Shown: positions 43,513 through 52,670 of the stretch, piece after piece
Layout of the letters: every line of letters begins with the position of its first letter
Numbering within the stretch: position 1 is the first letter of the stretch
Origin: Kribbella turkmenica
GTDB lineage: Bacteria; Actinomycetota; Actinomycetes; Propionibacteriales; Kribbellaceae
DNA length: 64,000 nucleotides
Assembly: GCF_004348725.1 (NCBI RefSeq)
Contig: NZ_SMKR01000006.1
Coordinates: 1-64,000 of the forward strand
Reading direction: 5' to 3'
Position numbers and translations under genes: made by a program
Notes under the pieces: model-generated
What the model was told of the DNA's origin: nothing
The model's input: the letters and a program-made list of their open reading frames with translations, nothing else
Database searches by the model: none

Positions 43513-45203
43513 GGCGCGAACTCGGGTTCGGGGTGGCCGCCCTGCGGCGGCGGCCGGCGCTGGAGTTCGCCGCCTGGTCCCTCCCGGAGATCCTGCCGAC
43601 CGCGGTCTACGGGATCGCGGTCGCCCACGCGACGGACGCGTTCCTCGCCGGCCGGGGGGCGACGGGACTTGCCTGGCTGGGTGGCCTGGTGGCGGCTGCG
43701 TGTCTCGGAGCCGTCGGCGCCCGGCAGGCGTACCGGCGGCTCGGTGACCTGGTCGAGCCGTTCCGGGACGAACTGGTCCGCCGGGTGGTGAGCGGTGCGC
43801 TGCGCAACGCCGGCCGGATCGACGGAGCGGTGTCGCGGCTGAACCGGCAGGTCGAGATCGTCCGGGACACGTTCGCCGGACTGATCGTGGTGACCCGGAC
43901 GTTCACCATCACCGTGGTCGGTGTCGTGACCGGTCTGCTGTCGCTCGACCCCTTGATCGCGGCACTCGTCGTTCCGCCGTTCCTGCTCGGCTTCGCCGCG
44001 TCGCTGGCCATCCTCGGCCTGGCGGCCGACCGGATGAAGGCCTCCTTGTCCGCCGACGAGCAACTGGCGACGTCGGCGGGTACGGCGTTCGCTGCGGTTC
44101 GGGACGTCACCGCGACCGGTGCCGAGGACTTCACCGCGAACCTGGTCGGTGAACCGGTCGAGGCGCACGCGGCGGCCGAGCGAGCGCTGGCCAGGGTCGC
44201 CGCGCTCCGGACTCTCTGCTTCGCCGTCGGCGGATGGCTGCCCCTGCTGATCCTGCTCGCGGCGGGTCCATGGCTGGTCGGACGCGGCGTGAGCACCGGC
44301 ACCCTGCTCGGCGGGTTGACCTACGTATTGCTGGGCCTGCAGCCGGCGCTGAGCACTGTCATGTCCGCACTCGGGGACGGCGGACTCCGGTACGTCGTCA
44401 CCCTCGGTCGCATCCTGGACACCGGAGCTCCGGCCGAGCGGCCCGCGTCGATCTGCCTGCCTCGCGGCCACCAGGTGAGGCTGCACAAGGTCTCCTTCGC
44501 GTACGGCCCCCAGGCGGAGCCGGTGCTGCGGTCGCTGGATCTCGTCGTACCGGAAGGTGACCACCTCACCGTCGTCGGTCCGAGCGGCATCGGGAAGTCG
44601 ACTCTCGCCGCACTCGTCTGCGGGATGTTCCCGCCGACCGAGGGAAGGCTGCTCGTCGGTCGCGTTTCACCGCATGAACTGTCCCCCGAGCAGCTGGCGC
44701 GGACGCGTGTACTGATCCCCCAGGAGGCGTATGTCTTCTCGGGCACGGTCCTCGACAACCTCTCCTACCTCGCTCCGGAGGCTCCGGTCGCTCACGTGAA
44801 TCGGGCGATCGAGGCTGTCGGGGCCGAAGCGCTGGTCGCGCGGCTCGGGGGGCCGAAGGCGTCGATCCGGCCCGGCCAGCTCTCGGCCGGTGAGCGGCAG
44901 CTGATCGCCCTGGTCCGGTCCTATCTGTCGCCGGCACCGCTGGCCGTGCTCGACGAGGCCACCTGTCACCTGGATCCCGAGGCCGAGCGGCGCGCCGAGG
45001 AAGCATTCTCGGCCCGGCCCGGAACACTGATCGTCGTCGCGCACCGGATCAGCTCGGCGTTGAGAGCACGCCGGATCCTGGTCCTGGACGGGAACGAGGC
45101 CATGGTCGGGCGGCACACGACCTTGGTGCGCGAGTCACCGCTGTACCGGGACCTCCTCGGTCACTGGCAACCGCGACCCGATCAGATCCAGCCTGCCTCC
45201 TGA
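43509..45203 (+). CDS. ABC transporter, second half of heterodimer
   Basis: 564 aa from the ATG overlapping the previous stop. Membrane domain followed by ATPase with VGPSGIGKSTLAALV, signature LSAGERQLIALVRSY and LAVLDEATCHLD. Last gene of the biosynthetic operon; its 3' end overlaps the convergent regulator gene by about 22 bp. Confidence 0.92.
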   Translation: MRRELGFGVAALRRRPALEFAAWSLPEILPTAVYGIAVAHATDAFLAGRGATGLAWLGGLVAAACLGAVGARQAYRRLGDLVEPFRDELVRRVVSGALRNAGRIDGAVSRLNRQVEIVRDTFAGLIVVTRTFTITVVGVVTGLLSLDPLIAALVVPPFLLGFAASLAILGLAADRMKASLSADEQLATSAGTAFAAVRDVTATGAEDFTANLVGEPVEAHAAAERALARVAALRTLCFAVGGWLPLLILLAAGPWLVGRGVSTGTLLGGLTYVLLGLQPALSTVMSALGDGGLRYVVTLGRILDTGAPAERPASICLPRGHQVRLHKVSFAYGPQAEPVLRSLDLVVPEGDHLTVVGPSGIGKSTLAALVCGMFPPTEGRLLVGRVSPHELSPEQLARTRVLIPQEAYVFSGTVLDNLSYLAPEAPVAHVNRAIEAVGAEALVARLGGPKASIRPGQLSAGERQLIALVRSYLSPAPLAVLDEATCHLDPEAERRAEEAFSARPGTLIVVAHRISSALRARRILVLDGNEAMVGRHTTLVRESPLYRDLLGHWQPRPDQIQPAS

Positions 45204-45811
45204 GCCTTCCGGACCGCCTCGATCCGGCTGCGCGCCTCGGTCTTCGTCAGGATGTGCGACAGGTAGTTCCGGACCGTTCCCGCGGTCAGGTTGAGCCGTC
45301 GCGCGATCTCCTGGGCGGTCGCGCCCGTCGTCACCAGCCGCAGCACCTCGCACTCCCGCTCGGTGAGCGGATTCTTGACCGCTCGCAGGGCAGCCACGGC
45401 AACCCCCGCATCGATCACTGCCGCGCCCTGCGCCAGCTGCCTGACAGCCTCCGCCAGATCGGCGGGCGACGCGTCGGTGGCGATGAACCCGACCCGCGGT
45501 GCCAGCCGGACAAGCGCGAGACTGGCCCCGTTGAGCAGGTTGCGGTCGATCAGGATCAGGATGCCGGGCTCGCGCAACTGACTGCACAACTCCTCGATCC
45601 TGATCTTTCCGTCCAGCATCGGATCGAGCACGACCACATGCGGCCGCGTCCTGTCCACCGCGGGCAGGACGTCGTCGGCCGTCTCGACCTCCGCCAGCAC
45701 CTTCAGATCAGCTTCTTGTGACAGCACCGCGGCAAGCGCCCCTCGTACCAACGCGCCGTGATGCCCGAGCACGACTCGGATCACGCCCCTGCCCCCCAGG
45801 TATCGCGACAC
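45182..45811 (-). CDS. LuxR-family atypical response regulator of lanthipeptide cluster
   Basis: 209 aa from the upstream ATG; a GTG at 45784 (VIRVVLGHHG) is equally plausible and leaves the full receiver domain. The phosphoacceptor-like Asp is present (VVVLDPMLDG), but the acidic pair at the start of the receiver is replaced by GHH, so normal phosphorylation is unlikely. The C-terminal LuxR HTH is NPLTERECEVLRLVTTGATAQEIARRLNL. It corresponds to RamR/AmfR, the activators of SapB-type clusters. Convergent with the transporter gene. Confidence 0.88.
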   Translation of the reverse strand: MSRYLGGRGVIRVVLGHHGALVRGALAAVLSQEADLKVLAEVETADDVLPAVDRTRPHVVVLDPMLDGKIRIEELCSQLREPGILILIDRNLLNGASLALVRLAPRVGFIATDASPADLAEAVRQLAQGAAVIDAGVAVAALRAVKNPLTERECEVLRLVTTGATAQEIARRLNLTAGTVRNYLSHILTKTEARSRIEAVRKAQEAGWI

Positions 45812-46060
45812 CTCTTCGGAGACTCCCCAGTCACGAAAAGTACCAGGAACCCCCTCCCGGTGACGCTTAGTGTGGATCGTCCAGGTGGGTTTGTCACGCC
45901 CTCACTTTCCTCGACATCGGATATCCGGGCCGAAGGAGCGGTGCGCCACCTCCGGATCGTCCTCCGGAGATCGGGGGGGCCGTCGCCCGAGACGGGGCGG
46001 GACACCCCCGGGCGGGCGGTCAGCGCAGCGCTCGGGCTCGGGCCGGTGGACCGCTGCCGG

Positions 46061-46642
46061 CTACGCGACGACCACCCGGTGCCATGGAGTCAGCTTCGAC
46101 GGATTGAGGACGATGTAGATCGTCTCGATCTCGGTCGGGGTCGTGGTCAGGGTGATGACGGCGACGGCTCTGGCGGCCTGACGGAGGATCAGGCCGGGGT
46201 GCCCGTTGACCGGTTCGGTGCTCAGGTGGGTGCCGGGGTGGCGGGTCAGCAGGGTCGCGGCGTGAGTGGCTACCTGGTCGGCGCCCTGCATCGGGTGCGG
46301 CGTGGTTCTCAGATGGCCACCGGTGTCGGTGATCAGGGTGACGTCGCCGGCCAGAGTCGCGCGCAACCCGGGTACGTCGCCAAGAGTGCAGGCCAGCGCG
46401 AAGCGGTGGACCAACGGGTTCACCGGTTCGAGGCCGACGAGCTCGATCGTGCTGGCCAGCTGCGTCAGCCAGGAGCGTGGTTCGACCTCGTCTCGTTCGG
46501 CCGGCGCGAGGGCATACCAGCGGCGGTACGTCTCCTGGACCACCCGCTCGGCGGTGGCCGGTGACCCGAACCTCCACTGGGCGATCTCGAGGAGGTGCTC
46601 GCGTTCCTCGAGGAGCTCGGCCAGCGATGCGGTGACTTCCAT
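46061..46642 (-). CDS. Sigma-region-2-like protein with SnoaL domain, lacking region 4
   Basis: 193 aa. The first 70 residues resemble sigma region 2 (ATAERVVQETYRRWYAL, then SWLTQLAS), but the region 4 HTH is missing and the protein goes straight into a SnoaL-like domain (FALACTLGDVPGLRATLAGDVTL, ending NPSKLTPWH). It starts 7 bp after the ECF41 sigma gene. It could be a degenerate sigma factor or a modulator of its neighbour. Confidence 0.7.
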   Translation of the reverse strand: MEVTASLAELLEEREHLLEIAQWRFGSPATAERVVQETYRRWYALAPAERDEVEPRSWLTQLASTIELVGLEPVNPLVHRFALACTLGDVPGLRATLAGDVTLITDTGGHLRTTPHPMQGADQVATHAATLLTRHPGTHLSTEPVNGHPGLILRQAARAVAVITLTTTPTEIETIYIVLNPSKLTPWHRVVVA

Positions 46643-46649
46643 GGTGTTC

Positions 46650-47522
46650 TCAGTTCTCGAAGGCGGCGAGCTTGGCCGGGTTCAGCTGCCAGAGCACTTG
46701 CTCGATGCCGGCGGCCGACGCGTTCACGGTGAGCAGCGCGAAGGCGACGCCGTCGCGGCGCAGGACCGCGACCGCCTGGCCGTTCGCCGTTCCCAGCTCG
46801 ACGTCGGCACCTTCCCAGAAGCGGTCGGCGAACGCCTTGTGGTACTTCGCCACCCGCTCCATCCCCACCACCGGGAACCGGGACGCGCGGACGGCGCCAC
46901 CCCCGTCGGAGTAGCTGATCGCGTCCTCGGCCAGCAACTGCTCGAGCGCCTCCAGGTCGCCGGACCGGGCCGCGGTGACGAACGCGCTCAACAGCTCCCG
47001 CCGCTCCTGGCCGGTGACCGGGTTGTGGCGTTCGGCAACGATTCGCTTGCGCGCCCGGCTGACCAGCTGCCGGGTCGCGGTCTCGGAGGACCCGATGATC
47101 TCGGCGATCTGGCCGTACGGGTAGTCGAACGCCTCCCGCAGGATGTACGCCGCCCGCTCGGTGGGCGACAGCCGTTCCAGGATCAGCAGTACGGCGAACT
47201 CCAGCGCCTCGTTGCGTTCGGCGCCGAGCGTCGGATCGGCGCTGGTGTCGACCGGCTCCGGCAGCCACGGCCCGATGTACGTCTCCCGCCGTACCCGGGC
47301 GGACTGCATGGTGTTGATCGCCAGCCGGGTGATCGCCGTCGCCAGGTAGGCCGCCGGGTTCGACACCGCGGCCCGGTCGGCGGTCTGCCACTTCAGCCAG
47401 ACGTCCTGCACCAGGTCCTCGGCCTCGGAAGCACTGCCGAGCATCCGGTACGCGATGCCGAACAGCCGTGGCCGCACCTCGGCGAAAACGGCCGCCGCCT
47501 GCTCCAACTCCATCGAGGTCAT
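46650..47522 (-). CDS. ECF41-type sigma factor with SnoaL-like extension
   Basis: 290 aa from the ATG overlapping the stop of the ferritin/CDGSH gene (ATGA). Region 2: FGIAYRMLGSASEAEDLVQDVWLKW; region 4: LSPTERAAYILREAFDYPYGQIAEIIGSSETATRQLVSRARKR. The C-terminal SnoaL domain carries the ECF41 hallmarks DGGG (YSDGGGAV) and NPAKL, which in this group substitute for an anti-sigma factor. It is coupled to its upstream gene, which departs from the usual oxidoreductase or carboxymuconolactone-decarboxylase neighbours. Confidence 0.92.
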   Translation of the reverse strand: MTSMELEQAAAVFAEVRPRLFGIAYRMLGSASEAEDLVQDVWLKWQTADRAAVSNPAAYLATAITRLAINTMQSARVRRETYIGPWLPEPVDTSADPTLGAERNEALEFAVLLILERLSPTERAAYILREAFDYPYGQIAEIIGSSETATRQLVSRARKRIVAERHNPVTGQERRELLSAFVTAARSGDLEALEQLLAEDAISYSDGGGAVRASRFPVVGMERVAKYHKAFADRFWEGADVELGTANGQAVAVLRRDGVAFALLTVNASAAGIEQVLWQLNPAKLAAFEN

Positions 47523-49222
47523 TCTTCGCGGAACTTGATCTCGCGGTGCGTGCCGTCGCACAGCGGCTTGTTCGACGAGTGACCGCATCGGCACAGCGTC
47601 ACCCGGTTACGGGTCTCCTGCACCTGTCCGTCGGGCCGGTGCACCGGCAGCCCACCGGTGACCCACAGGGCACTCGCCTGCCCGTCCTCCTCCTCGAGAA
47701 CCGAGATCGCTCGCGGCAGATCCGGCTCGATCGTCTCCCCGCCACGGCTGAGCGCGTAGCTGTACGACCCCGAGGGGCAGTGATCGATCCGTCCCATGAC
47801 GTCGGAGCGTACGTCGCTGTCCCCGGTGTCGGCGAGCATCTTGGCGATCGGCCGGGTCCGCCCGATGCAGAACGCCGCGTGGATGCACAGCTCGCCGACG
47901 CGTTGCGCCGAGATTCCGGTCCCCTCGTGCACGTGCTGCATCTCCCGGTACGGCGGCATCGGCGCGGACTCCTTGCCGTCGAAGCCGACGACCGCATGGG
48001 TCCCGTCGCAGAACGGCTTCGAGCCGGACCGGCCGCACCGGCACAGCGCGTACGTCTCCTCGGTCTCGAGCTGCGGCCCGGTTCGCCAGGTGAGCGAGTC
48101 GTTCTCCGCGGACACGACCTTGTACTTGCGACGCAGCGGCACCCGGCCGTAGACGATGTACGGGCCGCTCGGCAGGACGGCGACGCGCTGGCCCGAGCCG
48201 ACCGCCCATTGCCGGGCCGTCGGCGCGACGTAGTCGAAGGTCGGACCAGCCGTGAAGCCCTCCCCGTCGGCCATCTGCATCAGCTCCGAAACCTGGGCCT
48301 TGAGCGCGTACATGGTCCCGGTGGCCGCGGACAACATCCGCGGGCTGCCGTTGAACGCCTGCTCGAGCAGATGCAGCACAGCGCAGTACGTGTGGTTGAA
48401 CTCCTCCTGCGCGACGCGGATCGGGTGGCCCTCCGGGTGGTCGGTCAGCCGCGGGTTCGGCCGCATCGGCCGTACGCCGTTCGGGTCGAAGCCGATAGCC
48501 TCGCCGGTCGGACCGGACTCGGGGGTGTCACCGCGCCGGTACCGGCGACCGAGCTTGAGCTCCTGGAACCGGTAGTAGTGCGCGACCTCGTCACGGTCCG
48601 GGTGGAACATGTCCGCATCCCCGTCCCACACCTCGCCGCGCGCCGTACCCTCACCCTGTTCGACGATCTCCTCGAGGGCCTCGAGCGCGGAGGCGAGGCT
48701 GTCGACCACGATCAGCCGCCCGCCGCTGTGCCGGAAGTGGGCGTTGCTCACCTGCCGGAAAGGGTCGCCGCTGAAGACCGCCTCCTCGCCCAACGACGAG
48801 CACAGCGACCGCAGCCCGTGCTCGACGGCGTCGTAGAACTGCCCGATCGTGTCGTAGTTGTCGTCCTCCGGCGGCGCGCCCGGGAGAGCGGGGCGTTCGA
48901 TCGCGAGGAACAGCTCCAGCGTCTCCGGACCGAACGGCGCCAGCGACAGTTCGATCCCGCCGTGCGGCATCCGGCGCGGGTGCGGCGGCAGCATCTCCGG
49001 GGTGTCGAGGCGCGGGCGGCCGCCGACGGCGTTCAGGAGGTTCGCCGCGAGCGCGAGGTGCAGCATCTCCTCGGAGAAGACGCTGCTGACGACCTGGACG
49101 GCCTCCGGGTTCCGCTCCGGGTCGAGCGAGTAGAGCGCGCACGAGTACGGCGGCAGCGTCGCGTGCTCCAGTTCGAGCGCCCACTGCAGATGTTCACGGA
49201 GGCTCTCCAGCGTCCACGTCAT
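47519..49222 (-). CDS. Ferritin-like (VioB-type) protein fused to two CDGSH iron-sulfur domains
   Basis: 567 aa. Residues about 1-230 are a ferritin-like fold of the VioB family (WALELEHATLPPYSCALYSL, EEMLHLALAANLLNAVGG). Two CDGSH motifs follow, CRCGRSGSKPFCDGTH near residue 397 and CRCGHSSNKPLCDGTH near the C-terminus, with a divergent ferredoxin-like region between them (ELCIHAAFCIG, DHCPSGS). Each CDGSH domain should bind a [2Fe-2S] cluster through three Cys and one His. A redox or iron-handling enzyme is likely; the reaction is unknown. Head of an operon with ECF41 and the sigma-like protein. Confidence 0.85.
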   Translation of the reverse strand: MTWTLESLREHLQWALELEHATLPPYSCALYSLDPERNPEAVQVVSSVFSEEMLHLALAANLLNAVGGRPRLDTPEMLPPHPRRMPHGGIELSLAPFGPETLELFLAIERPALPGAPPEDDNYDTIGQFYDAVEHGLRSLCSSLGEEAVFSGDPFRQVSNAHFRHSGGRLIVVDSLASALEALEEIVEQGEGTARGEVWDGDADMFHPDRDEVAHYYRFQELKLGRRYRRGDTPESGPTGEAIGFDPNGVRPMRPNPRLTDHPEGHPIRVAQEEFNHTYCAVLHLLEQAFNGSPRMLSAATGTMYALKAQVSELMQMADGEGFTAGPTFDYVAPTARQWAVGSGQRVAVLPSGPYIVYGRVPLRRKYKVVSAENDSLTWRTGPQLETEETYALCRCGRSGSKPFCDGTHAVVGFDGKESAPMPPYREMQHVHEGTGISAQRVGELCIHAAFCIGRTRPIAKMLADTGDSDVRSDVMGRIDHCPSGSYSYALSRGGETIEPDLPRAISVLEEEDGQASALWVTGGLPVHRPDGQVQETRNRVTLCRCGHSSNKPLCDGTHREIKFREE

Positions 49223-49326
49223 GCTTGTCTCCCCGATCCGGTCGCAGGTACCAGTTGCATCGACAGCTGTTCGTCGCCGGACTCGGCCGCCATCGCCGCA
49301 GCGGTCATCACGGTTCCAGCGGGCGA

Positions 49327-49731
49327 TCAGGAGCGCGGCGCGCGGCGATCCTTGCGCTGGGCAAGTTCCTCCTCGGGCACCAGGGTGAACATCTCCTGGT
49401 CCGGTGCGCAGAGCATCGTCACCGTGAAGCGCAGGGGGACGTCGTCGCGGTTGTTGCCGTCCTGGTAGTGGATGACGTCACCTCCGGGCTCCCAGAACAC
49501 GTCGCCCGCCGTGAACACCCGCTCCGGCTCGCCTTCGAGCTCGAACCGCATCTCCCCTTCCAGCACGTAGCCGAAGGCCGGTCCGGAGTGCCGGTGCGGT
49601 GGCGCGCCGGGATCGCCCGGCGGGTACTCGATCACCACCGTCATCGCGTGCGCACCCTCCGGGACGAACGGGGGCGTCACCTCCTGCAGCACCGTGAGTG
49701 CTGTCTGCCAAGCCGTCGACCTGGTCTCCAT
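49327..49731 (-). CDS. Cupin-domain protein
   Basis: 134 aa from the ATG at 49731, with GAAGGG 6 nt upstream; the much longer open frame on this strand overlaps the opposite hydrolase gene and is rejected. Cupin motif 1 is PGDPGAPPHRHSGPAFGYVLEGEM and motif 2 is GDVFWEPGGDVIHYQDG, giving the His/Glu/His metal site. Such single cupins act as small dioxygenases, isomerases or sensors. Divergent from the alpha/beta hydrolase. Confidence 0.85.
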   Translation of the reverse strand: METRSTAWQTALTVLQEVTPPFVPEGAHAMTVVIEYPPGDPGAPPHRHSGPAFGYVLEGEMRFELEGEPERVFTAGDVFWEPGGDVIHYQDGNNRDDVPLRFTVTMLCAPDQEMFTLVPEEELAQRKDRRAPRS

Positions 49732-49881
49732 GGCGAACCCTTCCGTCGTCGCTGCCATCCACTCGCCAGCTAAGACAGCGCAGTACCCCGCCCTGTGACA
49801 GCCGCGACACCGCCATCCGGTCACAAACGCGCAAGCTGCCAGGTCTGAGTAGGCGACATCCGTTTCCCGAAGGAGTTCCGC

Positions 49882-50592
49882 ATGAACGACCGAAGTCCTG
49901 TCGTCGTCCTCGTCCACGGCGCGTTCGCCGACGCCAGCAGCTGGAACGGCGTGGCCGAGCGACTGCTGGAGCGATCGATCGACGTGGTCGCCGTCGCCAA
50001 CCCGCTGCGCGGCCTGAGCACCGACGCGTCCTACGTTCGCGACGTCGTCGCCGGAATCGGCCGCCCCGTCCTGCTGGTCGGTCACTCGTACGGCGGCATG
50101 GTCATCACCCAGGCCGGGGCCGACAACGAGAACGTGGTCGGCCTGGTCTACGTCGACGCCTTCGCCCCGGACCACGGCGAGAACGCGTTCCAGCTCTCGC
50201 TCCAGTTCCCCGGCAGCACGCTCGGTGACGCGCTGAACGCCTACCCGGTCGCGGGCGGCAACGAGTTCGCCATCCGGACGGACGACTTCCAGCAGCAGTT
50301 CTGCGCCGACGTCCCGGCCGCCGAGGCCGCCCTGATGGCCGTGACCCAGCGTCCGGTCACCGAGGCCGCGCTGACCGAGGGCCTGCCGGCCCAGACCCCG
50401 GCCTGGAAGTCGCTGCCGTCCTGGTTCGTCTACAGCGACGGCGACCGCAACATCCCGGTCGAGCTGCACCGGTGGCTCGCCGAGCGGGCCGGCGCGAAGG
50501 GCCGCAAGGAGATCGCGGGCGCGTCCCACGCCCTCAGCGTCTCCGAGCCGGCCGCGGTCACCGCGACCATCCTCGAGGCGCTCGGCAGCTAG
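49882..50592 (+). CDS. Alpha/beta hydrolase
   Basis: 236 aa. Oxyanion motif VLVHGAFADASSW, nucleophile elbow GHSYGG (Ser near residue 69), acidic residue in YSDGDRNIP and catalytic His in GASHALS. It belongs to the small esterase/salicylate-esterase-like group common in actinobacteria. A strong terminator follows, so it is monocistronic. Confidence 0.92.
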   Translation: MNDRSPVVVLVHGAFADASSWNGVAERLLERSIDVVAVANPLRGLSTDASYVRDVVAGIGRPVLLVGHSYGGMVITQAGADNENVVGLVYVDAFAPDHGENAFQLSLQFPGSTLGDALNAYPVAGGNEFAIRTDDFQQQFCADVPAAEAALMAVTQRPVTEAALTEGLPAQTPAWKSLPSWFVYSDGDRNIPVELHRWLAERAGAKGRKEIAGASHALSVSEPAAVTATILEALGS

Positions 50593-50610
50593 TGCGGGGG
50601 ACTCGAACCC

Positions 50611-50659
50611 ACCGAACCCCTGCCGGACCCCTCGGCAAGCGCCCCGGCAGGGGTTCGGT
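50611..50659 (+). terminator. Terminator hairpin after alpha/beta hydrolase
   Basis: ACCGAACCCCTGCCGG and CCGGCAGGGGTTCGGT form a perfect 16-bp stem with a 17-nt loop. It separates the hydrolase gene from the thiamine operon. Confidence 0.85.
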
Positions 50660-50715
50660 GACCTCTGTCCGTGGACACCGCGGTCGCGGTGGTTGATCGC
50701 ATCGGTTAAGGTCGA

Positions 50716-51803
<1,088 letters not shown>

Positions 51804-51804
51804 C

Positions 51805-52650
51805 TCACGCGAGGAACTCCTCGACCGTGGTGACGCGACCGAGGATCTTCGCCGTGGCCGTCGGATCGGCCGAGACCGGGTTCGTCGCCAGCCAGCGCCA
51901 CATGGTGGTCAGGTCCTTGCCGACGAAGCGCTCGAAAAGCCGGACCGGCATCGGGAAACCGCGCGGCGACCGGCCTTTCACCGCGCTCCAGGCTCGGCGC
52001 AACTCGTCGATCGAGCGGTACTCCGCCGCCAGCGGGAGCTCCGCACCGACGTACCCGGCGGGTTCGGCGAAGACCCGGGCCGCGATCGCGCCGAGGTCGT
52101 CGGCGGCCACCCACGGGATCAGCGTGTGCTCACCGGCCAGCTTCGGCATCAGGTGCCAGGTCGACACAGGTGGGTAGAAGTCCTTGTCGGTCATCAGTTC
52201 CATGAACGCCATCGGCCGGAGCACGGTCAACGGAACGTCCTGCGAGCGCAGATAGTCGGCGACGAGCAGTTTCGCCTCCCACGAGTCGACGCCGGTGCCG
52301 CGCAGACCCGGTCCCGCCGAGCCGTAGACGACGTGCTGCACACCGGTGGCTCTGGCTGCGTCCGCGACGTTCTTGCCCTGCCTGACCTCACCTTCGTGCC
52401 CGGCGATCATTGGGTTCTGCACGCTGTAGACGCCGTACGCGCCTGCGAAGACCTCGAGCAGCGAGTCGGGGTCGGCCATGTCGCACTGCGCAACCTCGGC
52501 GCCGGCGGTCCGGAGAGCGTCGCTGGCTGCTGAGGTCGGCGTCCGCGTCAGGGCGCGGACACGCCGACCGTCGGCGAGCAGGTGCCGGGCGACCGCGCCG
52601 CCCTGACGTCCTGTGGCCCCCAGCACCGCGATGACCCCGCTGTGTTCCAT
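51805..52650 (-). CDS. NmrA-like NAD(P)-binding protein
   Basis: 281 aa from the ATG at 52650, preceded by AAGGAG. N-terminal VLGATGRQGGAVARHLLADG is the NmrA/atypical SDR dinucleotide site; VYGSAG and SWEAKLLVADYLRSQDVPLTVLRP follow. It may be an NADPH-dependent reductase or redox sensor. Its stop lies 1-2 bp from the convergent thiG stop. Confidence 0.9.
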   Translation of the reverse strand: MEHSGVIAVLGATGRQGGAVARHLLADGRRVRALTRTPTSAASDALRTAGAEVAQCDMADPDSLLEVFAGAYGVYSVQNPMIAGHEGEVRQGKNVADAARATGVQHVVYGSAGPGLRGTGVDSWEAKLLVADYLRSQDVPLTVLRPMAFMELMTDKDFYPPVSTWHLMPKLAGEHTLIPWVAADDLGAIAARVFAEPAGYVGAELPLAAEYRSIDELRRAWSAVKGRSPRGFPMPVRLFERFVGKDLTTMWRWLATNPVSADPTATAKILGRVTTVEEFLA

Positions 52651-52670
52651 TCCGCGCTCCTTACGGCAGG

